Program-made: the position numbers and the translations under genes
Source of the DNA: Paralichthys olivaceus
Lineage: Eukaryota; Chordata; Actinopteri; Pleuronectiformes; Paralichthyidae
Direction: 5' to 3'
Length of the DNA: 64,000 nucleotides
NCBI RefSeq assembly: GCF_024713975.1
Contig: NC_091100.1
Span: 17,380,001 to 17,444,000, forward strand
Shown: positions 42,349 to 53,218 of the stretch, one piece after another
Numbering within the stretch: the stretch's first letter is position 1
Layout of the letters: the number at the start of each line of letters is the position of its first letter
Notes under the pieces: model-generated
What the model saw: the letters and a program-made list of their open reading frames with translations, nothing else
What the model was told of the DNA's origin: nothing
The model's database searches: none

Positions 42349-44789
42349 GTCTGAGTTAGCAAACAAGGACACATCTCCAAAGCAAAAATAACTCTTCAAG
42401 CATGACTGCACACAGGGGCTGATGCTCTGTATGCTAATGATAAGCAACATGACATGTTTCCTGTTTTCCCTCTTCCTCATTCCAAGTATGATTTACAGAG
42501 CTAACTCACAAAGTAGAAATAGAATTCAGCTTCATTTCTCAAGCATGGCGCCTCCACAATAGTTAGTGAAACTGCAACTAATGATTCTTTTTATTTTAGA
42601 GAAATAATCTGACCAGCATAAGATGTTTAGTCATTTATTATATAGTTATGATTCAGCAGGTTGTAGCTTTTTATAGTTCTACCAACTGAAAGGAATCCTT
42701 ACGTTATGATTGTGTATGTATGTGACCAGTTATAGTCGAAGCTATACTCTTTCCTTTTAATTTGTTAAACTGCTGCACTACAATCTAACAACCAAGAGAG
42801 CACAACAATGATTATAAAATCAGTGTCATACTGATGTTATCCATATGAAATTAATATAAAATAATATATTAACAAATTGCTTGACACTAAATTTGATGTA
42901 AATTATCATATTTTTTTAATGTTTTGTCTTAAATTCATTTTTAATCATCTCAGTCTTTTTTACTTTTTTATTTTGTGTAATCTGAAGTTGCCAGTATAGT
43001 TTTTCTTTGATTTGCAATGAGAGTAAATAATCACTACTGCTCCACTACTGGAAATATATATTATACTTATAATACTACAGAACTTGGGATGTCTTTGACC
43101 TGAATGCAACAGTAGGCTACAAAACATGGAAGATGAGGAAAGAGATATTTTTTTAGTAATTTCTAAATTCTCTCAAGACTCAAACCTTATTGTCTTCACT
43201 TGATTTGTGTTTCAGAGACCTTGGTGCATGAATAACATACAGATGTGATAAAATGAAGGAAAAAACTGAAGAAATAGTGGCGGTATGACATGAATCCATT
43301 CATAGAGCACGAGGTGTCATGAATAGAAATGATGCAAATCATATGCTTTGACCTTGACAGTCACCACATCTCAAACCAATGAAACACCTATGGGAGATTA
43401 TGGACATGTTAGACAGCGGCTCCACGACTATCATCATAACACCAAATGAGGAAGTATCTGTTGAACTTGTTATGGCAACCTTAGCCTTACCAAATAACTT
43501 ACATAGGTTTTTCCTTTAATTTGTCTTTGTCAACAACAAACCAGACTCTCACTGCAATTATGTCATCACTGTATATTTAAAAGAAAAACAGCAGAGCAGG
43601 TGCAATAAATCTGTTATAAATACTGTGTGATTTAAATCAAACCTTTATTGTTGTTATATATGAATTACTTCCGGATCATCAATTTTGAATGTCTTGACCA
43701 AAGATAAGAAGAAAAGCTGAAGGTTGAAATGTGTAAAGAAAGTTGTCCAGTGTCAAGTTTTCAGACAAACTGTAAATGGTTTGTCTTTTTGTCTGTGTAT
43801 TTGTCACATCGTGCATGAATAAACTATTTTGGGAACACGTGTGAGATCCGTGCTATTCACTGCGCATGTTTGTTTTTTTATACGTAACCACTTGACTAGC
43901 GCGGGTGCGTGGTGGAGATGACACACCTGAGCTAATGCGTTCAAACGGAATCTAACTGCGACAAAAGCAACACGTGTGCAGCAGGTTCACATCTGCTTTG
44001 TGGGTAAGTTGTTTGTGTTCGTGTCGGAAGTAATGGCGTTTCAAAGAAAGTTAGTTAACACTGGAGAAAGAGGAGCATCAGTAGCACTAAATGCTAACCA
44101 GTGCTAAATGAATTAGCATTGTTGTCTTGACCTGTTCTTCACATTTAAGTCGTAGTAGTTGTGTTGGCTTTGTTGTTTGTTTTGTGTTTCTGTGTATGTT
44201 CGTGTTTAGTTTATGGAACTTAATGGACTTAAACATTTGCATGAATTCACCGAGCTCGACTGTTGACCTGTGCAACTGCTAGCTGAAGAAATGCTGCCAT
44301 CTTGTGTCGGAGTAGACGAAGCCGACCCAGACTAACCTCTGGTGAAACCTTGTGTTAATATACATGTTGGGCCGTTTTCGATGTCATGTAGTGATATTAA
44401 TCCAATAATGATAATAGTGATAACAACTTTAACACTTATCTAAACAAGATAACAAAGTGCTTCACAAAAATCCATGGCAAAATGAATGAACTAAAAGGTA
44501 TTCAGTTCAATTCATATTAGACCAATTCCTTTGTGTATATAAGAAACTAAACGTGTTGATATCACTCATACAGGCATGTTGGTTTGAAGTGTATCTGAAA
44601 GGCGTCGAAAGTTGTGCCCGGAACATTCCTTCTTCGTGTGCTTTCTGCCCGGAACTTTATAAGCGACGGACCGCTCTATGTCTAACTCTTTAAAGCCAAA
44701 CTTTAAAACTTTCAACGCTTAAAGCACGGTTCTTCTCCTCTTGTTTCGATGACTCCAGACAATCCGATCACTGCTGGAGTCGTGGACTG
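42349..44789. other. intergenic region between micu3 and the U3 cluster
   Basis: AT-rich to about 43800, with a decayed Tc1/mariner-like fragment, then more CpG-containing DNA from 43850 to 44790. A donor-like GGTAAGT at 44002 and a TATA-like TTTATAAG near 44655 occur, but no gene can be assembled. Confidence 0.5.
43300..43480 (+). mobile_element. decayed Tc1/mariner-like transposase fragment
   Basis: One frame from about 43360 reads QSPHLKPMKHLWEIMD, close to the SPDLNPIEHLWxxLD block that carries part of the DDE catalytic region in Tc1/mariner transposases. The catalytic Asp and Glu positions are changed (H, K). No inverted repeats or full frame are seen, so this is a short dead remnant of a DNA transposon. 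Confidence 0.55.
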
Positions 44790-44849
44790 TTACAGCCCTG
44801 TGAACAATCAACAAAATCACAAAAACTCAAAGCGCTTTTATGACTCAAC

Positions 44850-44870
44850 CCGCAATGCATTGTGGGCATT
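44850..44870 (+). promoter_or_regulatory. distal element (ZNF143/Staf-like) of U3 copy 1
   Basis: GCAATGCATTGTGGGCATT resembles the Staf/ZNF143 site read on the reverse strand (core TGCATNNTGGG). It lies about 200-215 bp before the RNA start, the usual place of an snRNA distal sequence element. Confidence 0.6.
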
Positions 44871-45005
44871 CAGCCACTGCACGCTAACATTAAATCTTTG
44901 GTTATAACCACACTTTAGATTTAAACTGTTAAAACATGGTTCTGTGAAGGGGAAGCTTTGTTTCGGGACCACCAACTGGTTGTTTTGGTCATATATGATA
45001 AATGG

Positions 45006-45025
45006 AAACTCTGAGTTAAAGTGAC
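45006..45025 (+). promoter_or_regulatory. proximal sequence element of U3 copy 1
   Basis: AAACTCTGAGTTAAAGTGAC resembles the snRNA-type PSE (ACCGTGACTTGAAAGTG form). It ends 41 bp before the RNA start, where SNAPc binds in vertebrate Pol II snRNA genes. Confidence 0.6.
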
Positions 45026-45066
45026 TGCGCTGTAGATGGCGTCCCTCTCTCGCCCTCAGTTTAACT

Positions 45067-45282
45067 AAGACTATACTTTCAGGGATCATTTCTATAGTAC
45101 TTAACTTGAGAAATGTGTTTCTAAAGTGATTGGTCTCGCTAACCATGATGATGAGCTGTTATATTCTCTCCTGAGCGTGAAGTGGACATTGGATAATGAT
45201 TCAGTTCATATGTCCTCTGTCATTGATGAACGTTCTTTGTCTCCTCGTGGGACATAGAGGGGGAGAATATGATCAGAGTGGT
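45067..45282 (+). ncRNA. snord3: U3 small nucleolar RNA, copy 1
   Basis: U3 is the box C/D snoRNA that pairs with pre-rRNA and guides early 18S processing in the SSU processome. This 216-nt copy (human U3 is 217) begins AAGACTATACTTTCAGGGAT, identical to the vertebrate U3 5' end (boxes A' and A). Box B (GAGCGTGAAG) is intact, as are box C (TTGATGAACGTTC) and the terminal GTGGT. A box C'-like ATGATGA precedes box B. The 3' domain can fold: GGACAT pairs with ATGTCC, and TGTC..CC pairs with GGGACA. Box D reads CAGA instead of CTGA. A PSE and a ZNF143-like site lie upstream. Minus-strand open frames over this gene are its antisense shadow, not a protein. Confidence 0.9.
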
Positions 45283-46035
45283 TCTCTAAATACCATGTAT
45301 AATAATAAATTAATTGATTAGTATTGCAATTTAATGTCCCTTAAGAGTGTGCTGGTCAAGTGGTTAACTTATTTCAAGGGATAAGTCCCAATTATATTTA
45401 TTGATTTTTTTAGTCAAAGTTACTTTTATATATTATAATAGGTCAAACTTTGAGTCTGATGTCATTTCCTCTTTAATGCGAAGTTTTAGTGTTATTTCCT
45501 GGCTATGAGATACATTGGAGTGAATTTATTATGGAGGGAGTCATATAGTTGTGTGGGGAAACATTTTAATTTCCTGCATAACAGGAACCATCAAATTCCT
45601 TGGGTAAGCCAACTTCAATGTCAACTCTGCCATGTGTACAAGACAAAGACAGGATTGGAATGCAGTTTTCCCTCTGCTCCCCAGTGTAAAACAATTACGT
45701 ACTTAACGTAAAAGAAAAACACTCAACATATTACCTGCTCAAGTGATATATCAGTACACAACATTGTGTACAATTAAAACAAGGCGTGGTAGATAGGATA
45801 TGAACGACAGTCAGTGCAGTGTGAACCAGAATAGTGCAAAATAGATTGAGCTGTGCAAATACTTTATAGGTTGGCATATCCAGGCTTTTTTTCACTTCCT
45901 TTTACATTGTGAGATATTTTCATTGATTTCTCCAATTATAATTAATGGAGCTTGATGGGGGGGAAAACAGGCGTGTCTATTACTATTACAGCCCTGTAAA
46001 CAATCAACAAAAGACAAGCACTTTTATGACTCAAT

Positions 46036-46056
46036 CAGCAATGCATTGTGGGTATT
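46036..46056 (+). promoter_or_regulatory. distal element (ZNF143/Staf-like) of U3 copy 2
   Basis: GCAATGCATTGTGGGTATT, one base different from copy 1 and at the same distance from the RNA start. Confidence 0.6.
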
Positions 46057-46191
46057 CAGCCACTGCATGCTAACATTAAATCTTTGGTTATAACCACACT
46101 TTAGATTTAAACTGTTAAAACATGGTTCTGTGAAGGGGAAGCTTTGTTTCAGGACCACCAACTGGTTGTTTTGGTCATATATGATAAATGG

Positions 46192-46211
46192 AAACTCTGA
46201 GTTAAAGTGAC
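46192..46211 (+). promoter_or_regulatory. proximal sequence element of U3 copy 2
   Basis: Same 20 bases as at copy 1, with the same 41-bp spacing to the RNA start. Confidence 0.6.
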
Positions 46212-46252
46212 TGTGCTGTAGATGGCTTCCCTCTCTCGCCCTCAGTTTAACT

Positions 46253-46468
46253 AAGACTATACTTTCAGGGATCATTTCTATAGTACTTAACTTGAGAAAT
46301 GTGTTTCTAAAGTGATTGGTCTCGCTAACCATGATGATGAGCTGTTATATTCTCTCCTGAGCGTGAAGTGGACATTGGATAATGATTCAGTTCATATGTC
46401 TTCTGTTTTTGATGAACGTTCTTTGTCTCCTTGTGGGACATAGAGGGGGAGAATATGATCAGAGTGGT
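46253..46468 (+). ncRNA. snord3: U3 small nucleolar RNA, copy 2
   Basis: Second 216-nt U3 copy, nearly identical to copy 1 with a few changes in the 3' domain (for example the stem strand ATGTCT, which still pairs by wobble). Boxes A, B and C are intact and box D again reads CAGA. Its 270-bp upstream region is a near copy of that of copy 1, so the two arose by duplication of gene plus promoter. The sequence downstream resembles that after copy 3, which places copy 2 at the left edge of the 834-bp tandem array. Confidence 0.9.
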
Positions 46469-46945
46469 TTTCTACTCAGTGTTGATATTAAGTTGTATTA
46501 TAGAACATAGTATACCCTCTTGAATGTTTCAAATGCATCTTTGGCAAGTGAGGATTTAAATGTAAGAATTATGTTCTGATGAAATAAATGTAATTGAGAC
46601 ATAGTTGTTCATTGAAACTATAGGTCACTCTTTTAAGTGAAAATAATTTAAAAAATCAGTTGCAGTAAGTGAGAAAAAGACCTACATGTACATTAGTGTT
46701 CACTGGAAGTAAAACATAGCCTGTGTTACTTCTTACATTCATTGAGTGTAAGTAGCCTTTTAGTCTTGCCTCTATTTTCAACTCTGAATAAATGTTGTTG
46801 TCACATGACAACATGTCAGATTAACTTTTTTTCTTCTTTGTTTAATAACTTTCATCAGATAAGCTTTCTCTTTATTTCAGAGCTGCGCTTCTCTCCTGTG
46901 TGTGGGCCGACTGGTGACAGCCCTGCTCGTCAGAGTCATGCAGTG

Positions 46946-46985
46946 ATTGGTTGTTCTGTTCTGCTCTGTGTCATGTTATTTACAT
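46946..46985 (+). promoter_or_regulatory. CCAAT box and octamer-like site of U3 copy 3
   Basis: An inverted CCAAT box (ATTGG, 46946-46950) and ATTTACAT (46978-46985), one base off the reversed octamer ATTTGCAT, lie 100-140 bp before the RNA start. This is closer than a typical distal element. Confidence 0.4.
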
Positions 46986-47023
46986 AAAGCCACATGGCTG
47001 GAGGAGCACGTGGAGCCTACCTC

Positions 47024-47043
47024 TGAACCCTGACTTAGAGAGG
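47024..47043 (+). promoter_or_regulatory. proximal sequence element of U3 copy 3
   Basis: TGAACCCTGACTTAGAGAGG matches the PSE pattern with a different sequence from copies 1 and 2, and ends 42 bp before the RNA start. Confidence 0.6.
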
Positions 47044-47085
47044 CTGTCCTGTGAGTCTGATCCTGCTCTCACCCTCAGTTTAACT

Positions 47086-47301
47086 AAGACTATACTTTCA
47101 GGGATCATTTCTATAGTACTTAACTTGAGAAATGTGTTTCTAAAGTGATTGGTCTCGCTAACCATGATGATGAGCTGTTATATTCTCTCCTGAGCGTGAA
47201 CTGGACATTAGATAATGATTAAGTTCATATGTCTTTTGTCATTGATGAACGTTCTTTGTCTCCATGTGGGCCATAGAGGGGGAGAATATGATCAGAGTGG
47301 T
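47086..47301 (+). ncRNA. snord3: U3 small nucleolar RNA, copy 3
   Basis: Third 216-nt U3 copy. The 5' domain is the same as in copies 1 and 2. Box B ends in C (GAGCGTGAAC), and one base pair of the apical stem is lost (GGGCCA). Box C is intact; box D reads CAGA. The promoter is of a different type from copies 1 and 2 and is shared with copy 4. Confidence 0.88.
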
Positions 47302-47779
47302 TTTCTAATAATTGTTGATATTAATTCTTATAATAATAAATAGCATTATCTCTTGAATATCATGAAGGCATCTTTGGCAAGTGAGGATGTAAAAGAAAGC
47401 ATTATAATCTCACAAAATTAGGTTAATTGAGTCATAGTTGCTGATTGAAAATATATAGGTCACTCTTTAAGTGAAAATAACAAAATAAATCAGTTGCAGT
47501 AAGTGAGAAAAAGACCTACATGTACATTAGTGTTCACTGGAAGTAAAACATAGCCTGTGTTACTTCTTACATTCATTAAGCGTAAGTAGCCTTTTAGTCT
47601 TGCCTCTATTTTCAACTCTGAATAAATGTTGTTGTCACATGACAACATGTCAGTTTAACTTTTTTTCTTCTTTGTTTAATAACTTTCATCAGATAAGCTT
47701 TCTCATTATTTCAGAGCTGCGCTTCTCTCCTGTGTGTGGGCCGACTGGTGACAGCCCTGCTCGTCAGAGTCATGCAGTG

Positions 47780-47819
47780 ATTGGTTGTTCTGTTCTGCTC
47801 TGTGTCATGTTATTTACAT
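47780..47819 (+). promoter_or_regulatory. CCAAT box and octamer-like site of U3 copy 4
   Basis: Same two motifs as at copy 3 (ATTGG at 47780, ATTTACAT at 47812), in the next 834-bp tandem unit. Confidence 0.4.
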
Positions 47820-47857
47820 AAAGCCACATGGCTGGAGGAGCACGTGGAGCCTACCTC

Positions 47858-47877
47858 TGAACCCTGACTTAGAGAGG
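47858..47877 (+). promoter_or_regulatory. proximal sequence element of U3 copy 4
   Basis: Identical to the element of copy 3, with the same 42-bp spacing. Confidence 0.6.
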
Positions 47878-47919
47878 CTGTCCTGTGAGTCTGATCCTGC
47901 TCTCACCCTCAGTGTAACT

Positions 47920-48135
47920 AAGACTATACTTTCAGGGATCATTTCTATAGTACTTAACTTGAGAAATGTGTTTCTAAAGTGATTGGTCTCACTAACCACG
48001 ATGAAGAGCTATTATATTCTTTCCTGAGCGTGAAGCGGACATTGGATAATGATTAAGTTCATATGTCTTTTGTTTTTGATGAACGTTCCTAGTTCCCTTG
48101 TGGGACTGAGAGGGAGAGAATATGATCAGAGTGGT
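47920..48135 (+). ncRNA. snord3: U3 small nucleolar RNA, copy 4
   Basis: Fourth 216-nt U3 copy, exactly 834 bp after copy 3. It is the most divergent: box C' reads ACGATGA, and the 3' stem is rewritten (AGTTCCC opposite GGGACT) but still pairs. It ends GAGAGGGAGAGAA..GTGGT, closer to the human U3 3' domain than the other copies. Box D reads CAGA. Confidence 0.88.
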
Positions 48136-50183
48136 TATGTTTCAGTGTTCAATATTACTTTGAGTCGTGTGTGGATTATACATCCTTTTTAATATTTTAG
48201 TATGAGCAATGCCAATACAAATTGCAATGTGAGTTAAATATTGCAACCTTGTGTATAATATATATCTGTTGAGATTTGCTATCGCCATTGGGCAGTTCAA
48301 TCATGTGTGAACAGCTGTGAGTTGAGGATGAGCCCAAGATGCATCACAGTCACCTTTGAGAACAAATCTTTGCCATTTTTTTTTTTACACTTTTCAGTGT
48401 TTCACAATTCTGGCTGGTTGATATTGTGGCCAACACAATATCATTACTAAGCACACAACTGATTGATTTTCTATTGTCTTTACTTTGTTGAAATGGGTTT
48501 ATTCTTATCCCATTGTGAAGCTAAATGCAGCACCTTGATTTGCTCAGCCCCCTTTGGCTCCTCTCACACAATACACAGGGTGTCAAAGGTGTTAGAGCAG
48601 TGGGGGTCACACTGTTTATTCACATGCAAATCCTCCTCCTCCAAAGCAGCTGCTTTATGAAATTTTAACTTGGAGATTTTATCAAATTTAATGACAATAC
48701 ATGTTTTGCCACATAAAAATGAAAGTTTAAATCAAAGAATCTACAAGTATGGCAGCTTTGTTTAACTTACATCTTTCAAATTCAACAACATTCACTTCTA
48801 ATGTAATTTATCAACTTCTGCTTTTATCAACCCATGTTTAGTGCTGTTAATATAGCAATATGTGAGCTAACCTCGATTCCTCACCTTGCTCAGAGCACAC
48901 TGAAGTGTGCCGGGGGGACGTAGTCAAGGCGGGGGGCCGTTGTTGTCAAGGCGGCCGCCTTAACTATAAAGAGCTGCGGGAAACCCTGCACTTCCTCTGT
49001 CCAGTTGTGACATTTAGCCCATGAAAAAAAGGGATTATGGGGAAACATTTGTTTGAGGCCATTAATAAAAAACTATACCAGATTATTTTACCAGAAAGAG
49101 CCACAGAACATGCTGCTGAGAAATGTTCAGTTTCAGGTCTGAGCTTTAGTCATTTCTGTAGTTACAATTTGAGTGGGATTCAAAATGAGGTTTTCTGAAA
49201 CAATGAATTACGAGGACTAATTGGTGTCTAAAACATAAGTTTCCTTGAAATGAACTGTTTAAATAAAGTGTGAAATGGACCTTTATAATGATTACACACT
49301 ATATTTGGACATAGCCTGTCTTAAGGTTACCAGTCAGAGAAATAAGCTGTCTGACTTGCCATTAATTTTCAGGTTGACTAAATTCATTCAGTGTACCAGT
49401 GGACCACAAATATTCATCATTTCTCACTTTATCAATTCTAAGTAAGGCTTTTCTCTGTATCTCTGTGTATTACAGCTGCACAGTCCAGGAAAATAATGAT
49501 TAACTTCTCTACCTCTGAACTCTGAGTGAGAATGATTGTCCTGGTCTGAGCTGGAAGAATCTCTGCTCAGACATGTTCACAACAGCAACAAATCTTCTGG
49601 AAGATTCAGGTGAGGGTTGGTGCAGCATGCAACGATAGGGCATAATGTATTTCTACTTGAAAGATTACATGTTCATGTTTTTTTGCGTAATGCTTTTTGG
49701 ACCATACAAACAACCTCCTTGGCGGAGGTAATAAAAATTAACCTTGATATAAGAAATGTACTATACTTAACACTCAATAAGGGTGTCTATGTACTTAGCT
49801 GATATAATTCAGTCCTATAATAATGGAGCAGTCCTTCAAGTTATTGAGTTTATTTTCATAGATTCATTTAAAATCAGATGGATGTAGCCAAATCTATATA
49901 GGATTGATAATTGGACTCCCCTACTACTTTAAGATGTTTTCAGACATGTTCTGTGGAGGATCTAAGGTCCAGACATTCTCTGCTTTAGACGCGTTCACAC
50001 TGCAACACATTTTCTGCAGGATACAGGATAGGTGTAGTGAACCAGGCAGACGCAGAACGTAACACATACATTCTGCTGCAGAGCTTTTTGTGTTTACAGC
50101 ACATCATCACAGACGTTGGTTTTTATAACCACTAACTCTCTTGACATCTTGGTCTGTAACTTTTATGTGTCAATCCTCTAGAG

Positions 50184-50480
50184 CAGTGGTCACCAACCTT
50201 TTAAAGCACAAGATCCATTCCAAGATCTATCACCCTGATATCTTCCAAAAAACCTACTTAGGAGAGTCATATTTATTATTTTTGCAATTTCAGTTATAGG
50301 CTCAGTGTACGATCATAAAGAAAGGCAGTTATGCAACTTTATCTAAACAATACACAATACTTGCATTAATATAAATTCATGTTTACAGCATCTGTTTCAT
50401 GCACAATATTTAACTTTTCAGTTCAACAATATGTTCTGCAGAGCCACTGCAGCACAATGTTTTTGACATTTAGTTTAGTA
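50184..50480 (+). mobile_element. hAT-like terminal fragment
   Basis: CAGTGGTCACCAACCTTTTA is a typical hAT-family end. The opposite terminus is not found, so the right limit is approximate. Confidence 0.4.
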
Positions 50481-50679
50481 CATAATCCGACTTGTATTGA
50501 AGGGAATGCAGGGGATAAACCTGCAGCTCTGTAGGAACATTTAGGAAAAGATGTGTAAGTTAAACCCAATGTTTCCTTACACATGAATGAATGATCCCAG
50601 TGTCCTACACACAGCGAGGCAGTCATTGATTGAACAGTGGTATCTACTATAATGCTAAAAAAAAACAGGAAGCCACGCG

Positions 50680-50705
50680 TGACGTAAACTCGCTGCGTGA
50701 CGTAA
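50680..50705 (+). promoter_or_regulatory. paired CRE/ATF-like sites upstream of vps37a
   Basis: TGACGTAA occurs at 50680-50687 and again at 50698-50705, 18 bp apart and within a repeated GCGTGACGTAA context, about 370 bp before the vps37a start codon. The motif matches the CREB/ATF half of a CRE. Binding is not shown by sequence alone. Confidence 0.4.
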
Positions 50706-51065
50706 TACGTAAATAAGTTGATCAAGCTTGTACTCGCAAGCTTGTTGTCTTCCTGTCGCTTTAATCATCTGTCGCCGGATGACAGTACAACATTAACGGT
50801 CAATCTCGCGGAGATACAGCTGATTTGACGTTTTATGCGACAAGCGAGGACATGCCATCTGACTTCGTAACGTAACTACAGAGAAAAGCTCGTGTGGACA
50901 ACAAACCAGGGTGTTTATCCAACGAGCTAACTGTGAGTTAGCATCGCTTGACTCCACATCGTGCGCTCTCCATGCTCACTCTTTCTTCCATCTCGTCTCC
51001 GGGTGTTGTCGTCGGCCTGTAGCTTCTCTCACCGGGTCCAGTGCTCGGTTGGTCGCCAGGAGAGG

Positions 51066-53159
51066 ATGAACTGGCTCTTCCCCTTGTCCAAAGGCTCCGG
51101 ACCTCTCCCTCCTCTCAGCAGCCTACAACAACAAAGACAGCGGCAGGTCGAGTCGCTGAAAGCCGCTCACCCCAGGTAACGTGCGCAGCCAGCGGCGGCT
51201 ACATGAACCAGACCCCGGTGCTGCTGGTTAGCTTGAACGTTATTTCCTACAAACGTGGAATATGGCCACCATAGTGTTTCCCGATCACTTAAATGATGTC
51301 AGTTAGCAGAACATGTTGTATTGGTTTGCATTCACATCATCTGTTTACTTAGCTTAGCTAGTTACCTGGCTTTCAGATAAGTCACAATAAACACGCTAGG
51401 CTAATAAACATCTGACAGACATTTAATATTCCGAACATGTGTTAACTGCAACATTAGTCACTTAGTTTTTGCGTGAACCTTGCACCCTCTCCGTGTGGGT
51501 GTATGAGTTGACTGACTTGGGACAGTAAACCCTTCTTCTAGCAAACTATCCGGACGTGGTGAGTCGGGGCTGTGTTAGCTAACTAGCTAATCAAGTCACA
51601 CAGACAGTGACGGTGCCTATTTTTAGAGCCGGTCTCACAAGTTGTGGCTACACCGTGTCCTGTGATCACTCCAGTGCTCGTCAAGCCAACTTGTCACGCA
51701 TGTACTTTTACAAAGTGCTAGCTAACTAGATGTGGGGATTAAAGTATTAGCCTTTGTTTACCAATAAGCTCCTGTCATCACAGTGACAGTGTTGTTATTG
51801 TTATTTTTAAATATTTCTACTCAGTTAGACATCTACGTGAACGACCTGTTCTCAGACGTGTTAAATCACAATCATGTCCTTCCTGATGTAAAGTATGAAG
51901 AGAGTGTGTCAAAGAAACTCACCATATGGACATGTTAGCAAGTTTAGAAACGAATGTGAAGAAACAGCTGTTCCTCTGGAAGTAGAGACCTCAAGGCTTA
52001 TGTGATGTGGGGAATACAGATATTGACCAACGATCTTCAGGAACAAGTGCATGTGTTTGAGAGCTCAAAGTCCCTAAAAGACTGGACTGTACAGGACAGG
52101 GTGCAAGGACAGATCATGACTTAATATTATAAGTGAAATGAATTTATTGTTCGGCTTATTTTGAAAGGTAGATTGTTTTTTAAATTGTATTTACTTTTGG
52201 GACCATATCAACTCTACTAGCCACTGATTTTTTTTGCACTTGACATAAACTCTTTGCAGTAATGACAGCAGTAAACAGTACGGCTTTACAGTTCCTGCAT
52301 CATGTATGCTTGCATGATTATAGTTGCTGTTGAAAGACAGCCATGCAAAGCTAATGCAATGAGGCATTTAAATATTTCAATCAGCATTGAACATAGGAAA
52401 TGTGTGCAATAGTAGGTTTTTCGATTTTTTGGTTAGAAAAAGACCAATCTGCATGAAAACAAGTTTTTAAATCAGGAAATGTAAAGTTTTCTTACAAGTT
52501 CTGATATGGAAATAGTTACACTGTGATAAAATACAGTATATTACTGTCCCCTATTATTGACACATGTATTGGAAGTTTCAATAAATATATTAATGCAATT
52601 ATCAGAATTGCATTACATGTGCCATCGCACTTTGGTAAATTGTCCCGGGTTATGGTACACACTTGAAAGACTTCCTTTGTTGAATGTCTCTTCAAACTAG
52701 CAGAATACCCAAACGTTTATGGAAAACACAAAACAAGTTTTGCAAGTCATGACCACATTTTCAACATTACACATCTTGACATTGTTGTGTTCTCTTTTTC
52801 AACAGCCTTGCAGAGATCCAGAAAGATGTGGAGTACAGAATACCATTCACAGTCAACAACTCCACCATTAGTGTCAACATGTGAGTCAATTTTTATATTC
52901 ACAGTGTGAAAGCATCACCGATTTGTTTAGAATTCTGACAACGAATTAATCACACAACACAAAGATCATCATCATTCGTTATTTATTAAAGGCTCATGAA
53001 TTATGAAAAATATGAAATGGTAATTTAACATAAGTCTATTGACTATTGTTGAAGGGTTTTTTCCCTTTTACTTGTTTTTTCTGTTTTCAAACAAACTTTA
53101 CATGACATACATTATTACAAATAAGAGCATAGAAGAGTACAAAGTATTATGACATCTTG

Positions 53160-53218
<59 letters not shown>

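Larger units (their letters stand above)
44790..46468 (+). repeat. duplicated promoter-plus-U3 units 1 and 2
   Basis: Homology starts with TTACAGCCCTGT at 44790 and again at 45986 and runs through the promoter and the U3 gene in each case. The 700 bp between the units (45283-45985) is unique AT-rich sequence with no gene seen. Confidence 0.8.
46469..48135 (+). repeat. 834-bp tandem duplication carrying U3 copies 3 and 4
   Basis: The block from about 46650 to 47301 (spacer, promoter, U3) recurs from about 47484 to 48135 with an exact 834-bp offset across most of its length. Spacer homology also links the sequence after copy 2 with that after copy 3, so unequal exchange within U3 units is the likely origin. 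Confidence 0.85.
48136..51065. other. intergenic region between the U3 cluster and vps37a
   Basis: Mostly unique DNA. It holds a CpG-containing block at 48890-48970, a short MITE-end fragment near 49711, a hAT-like fragment at 50184, and the vps37a promoter with 5' leader from about 50650. No further gene is seen. Confidence 0.5.

Noticed and set aside
44838-47999. Near-identical minus-strand open frames of about 60-100 codons (44838-45146, 46024-46332, 46980-47165, 47814-47999)
   Set aside because: They run antisense through the U3 genes and promoters; their similarity reflects U3 copy homology, not a protein family.
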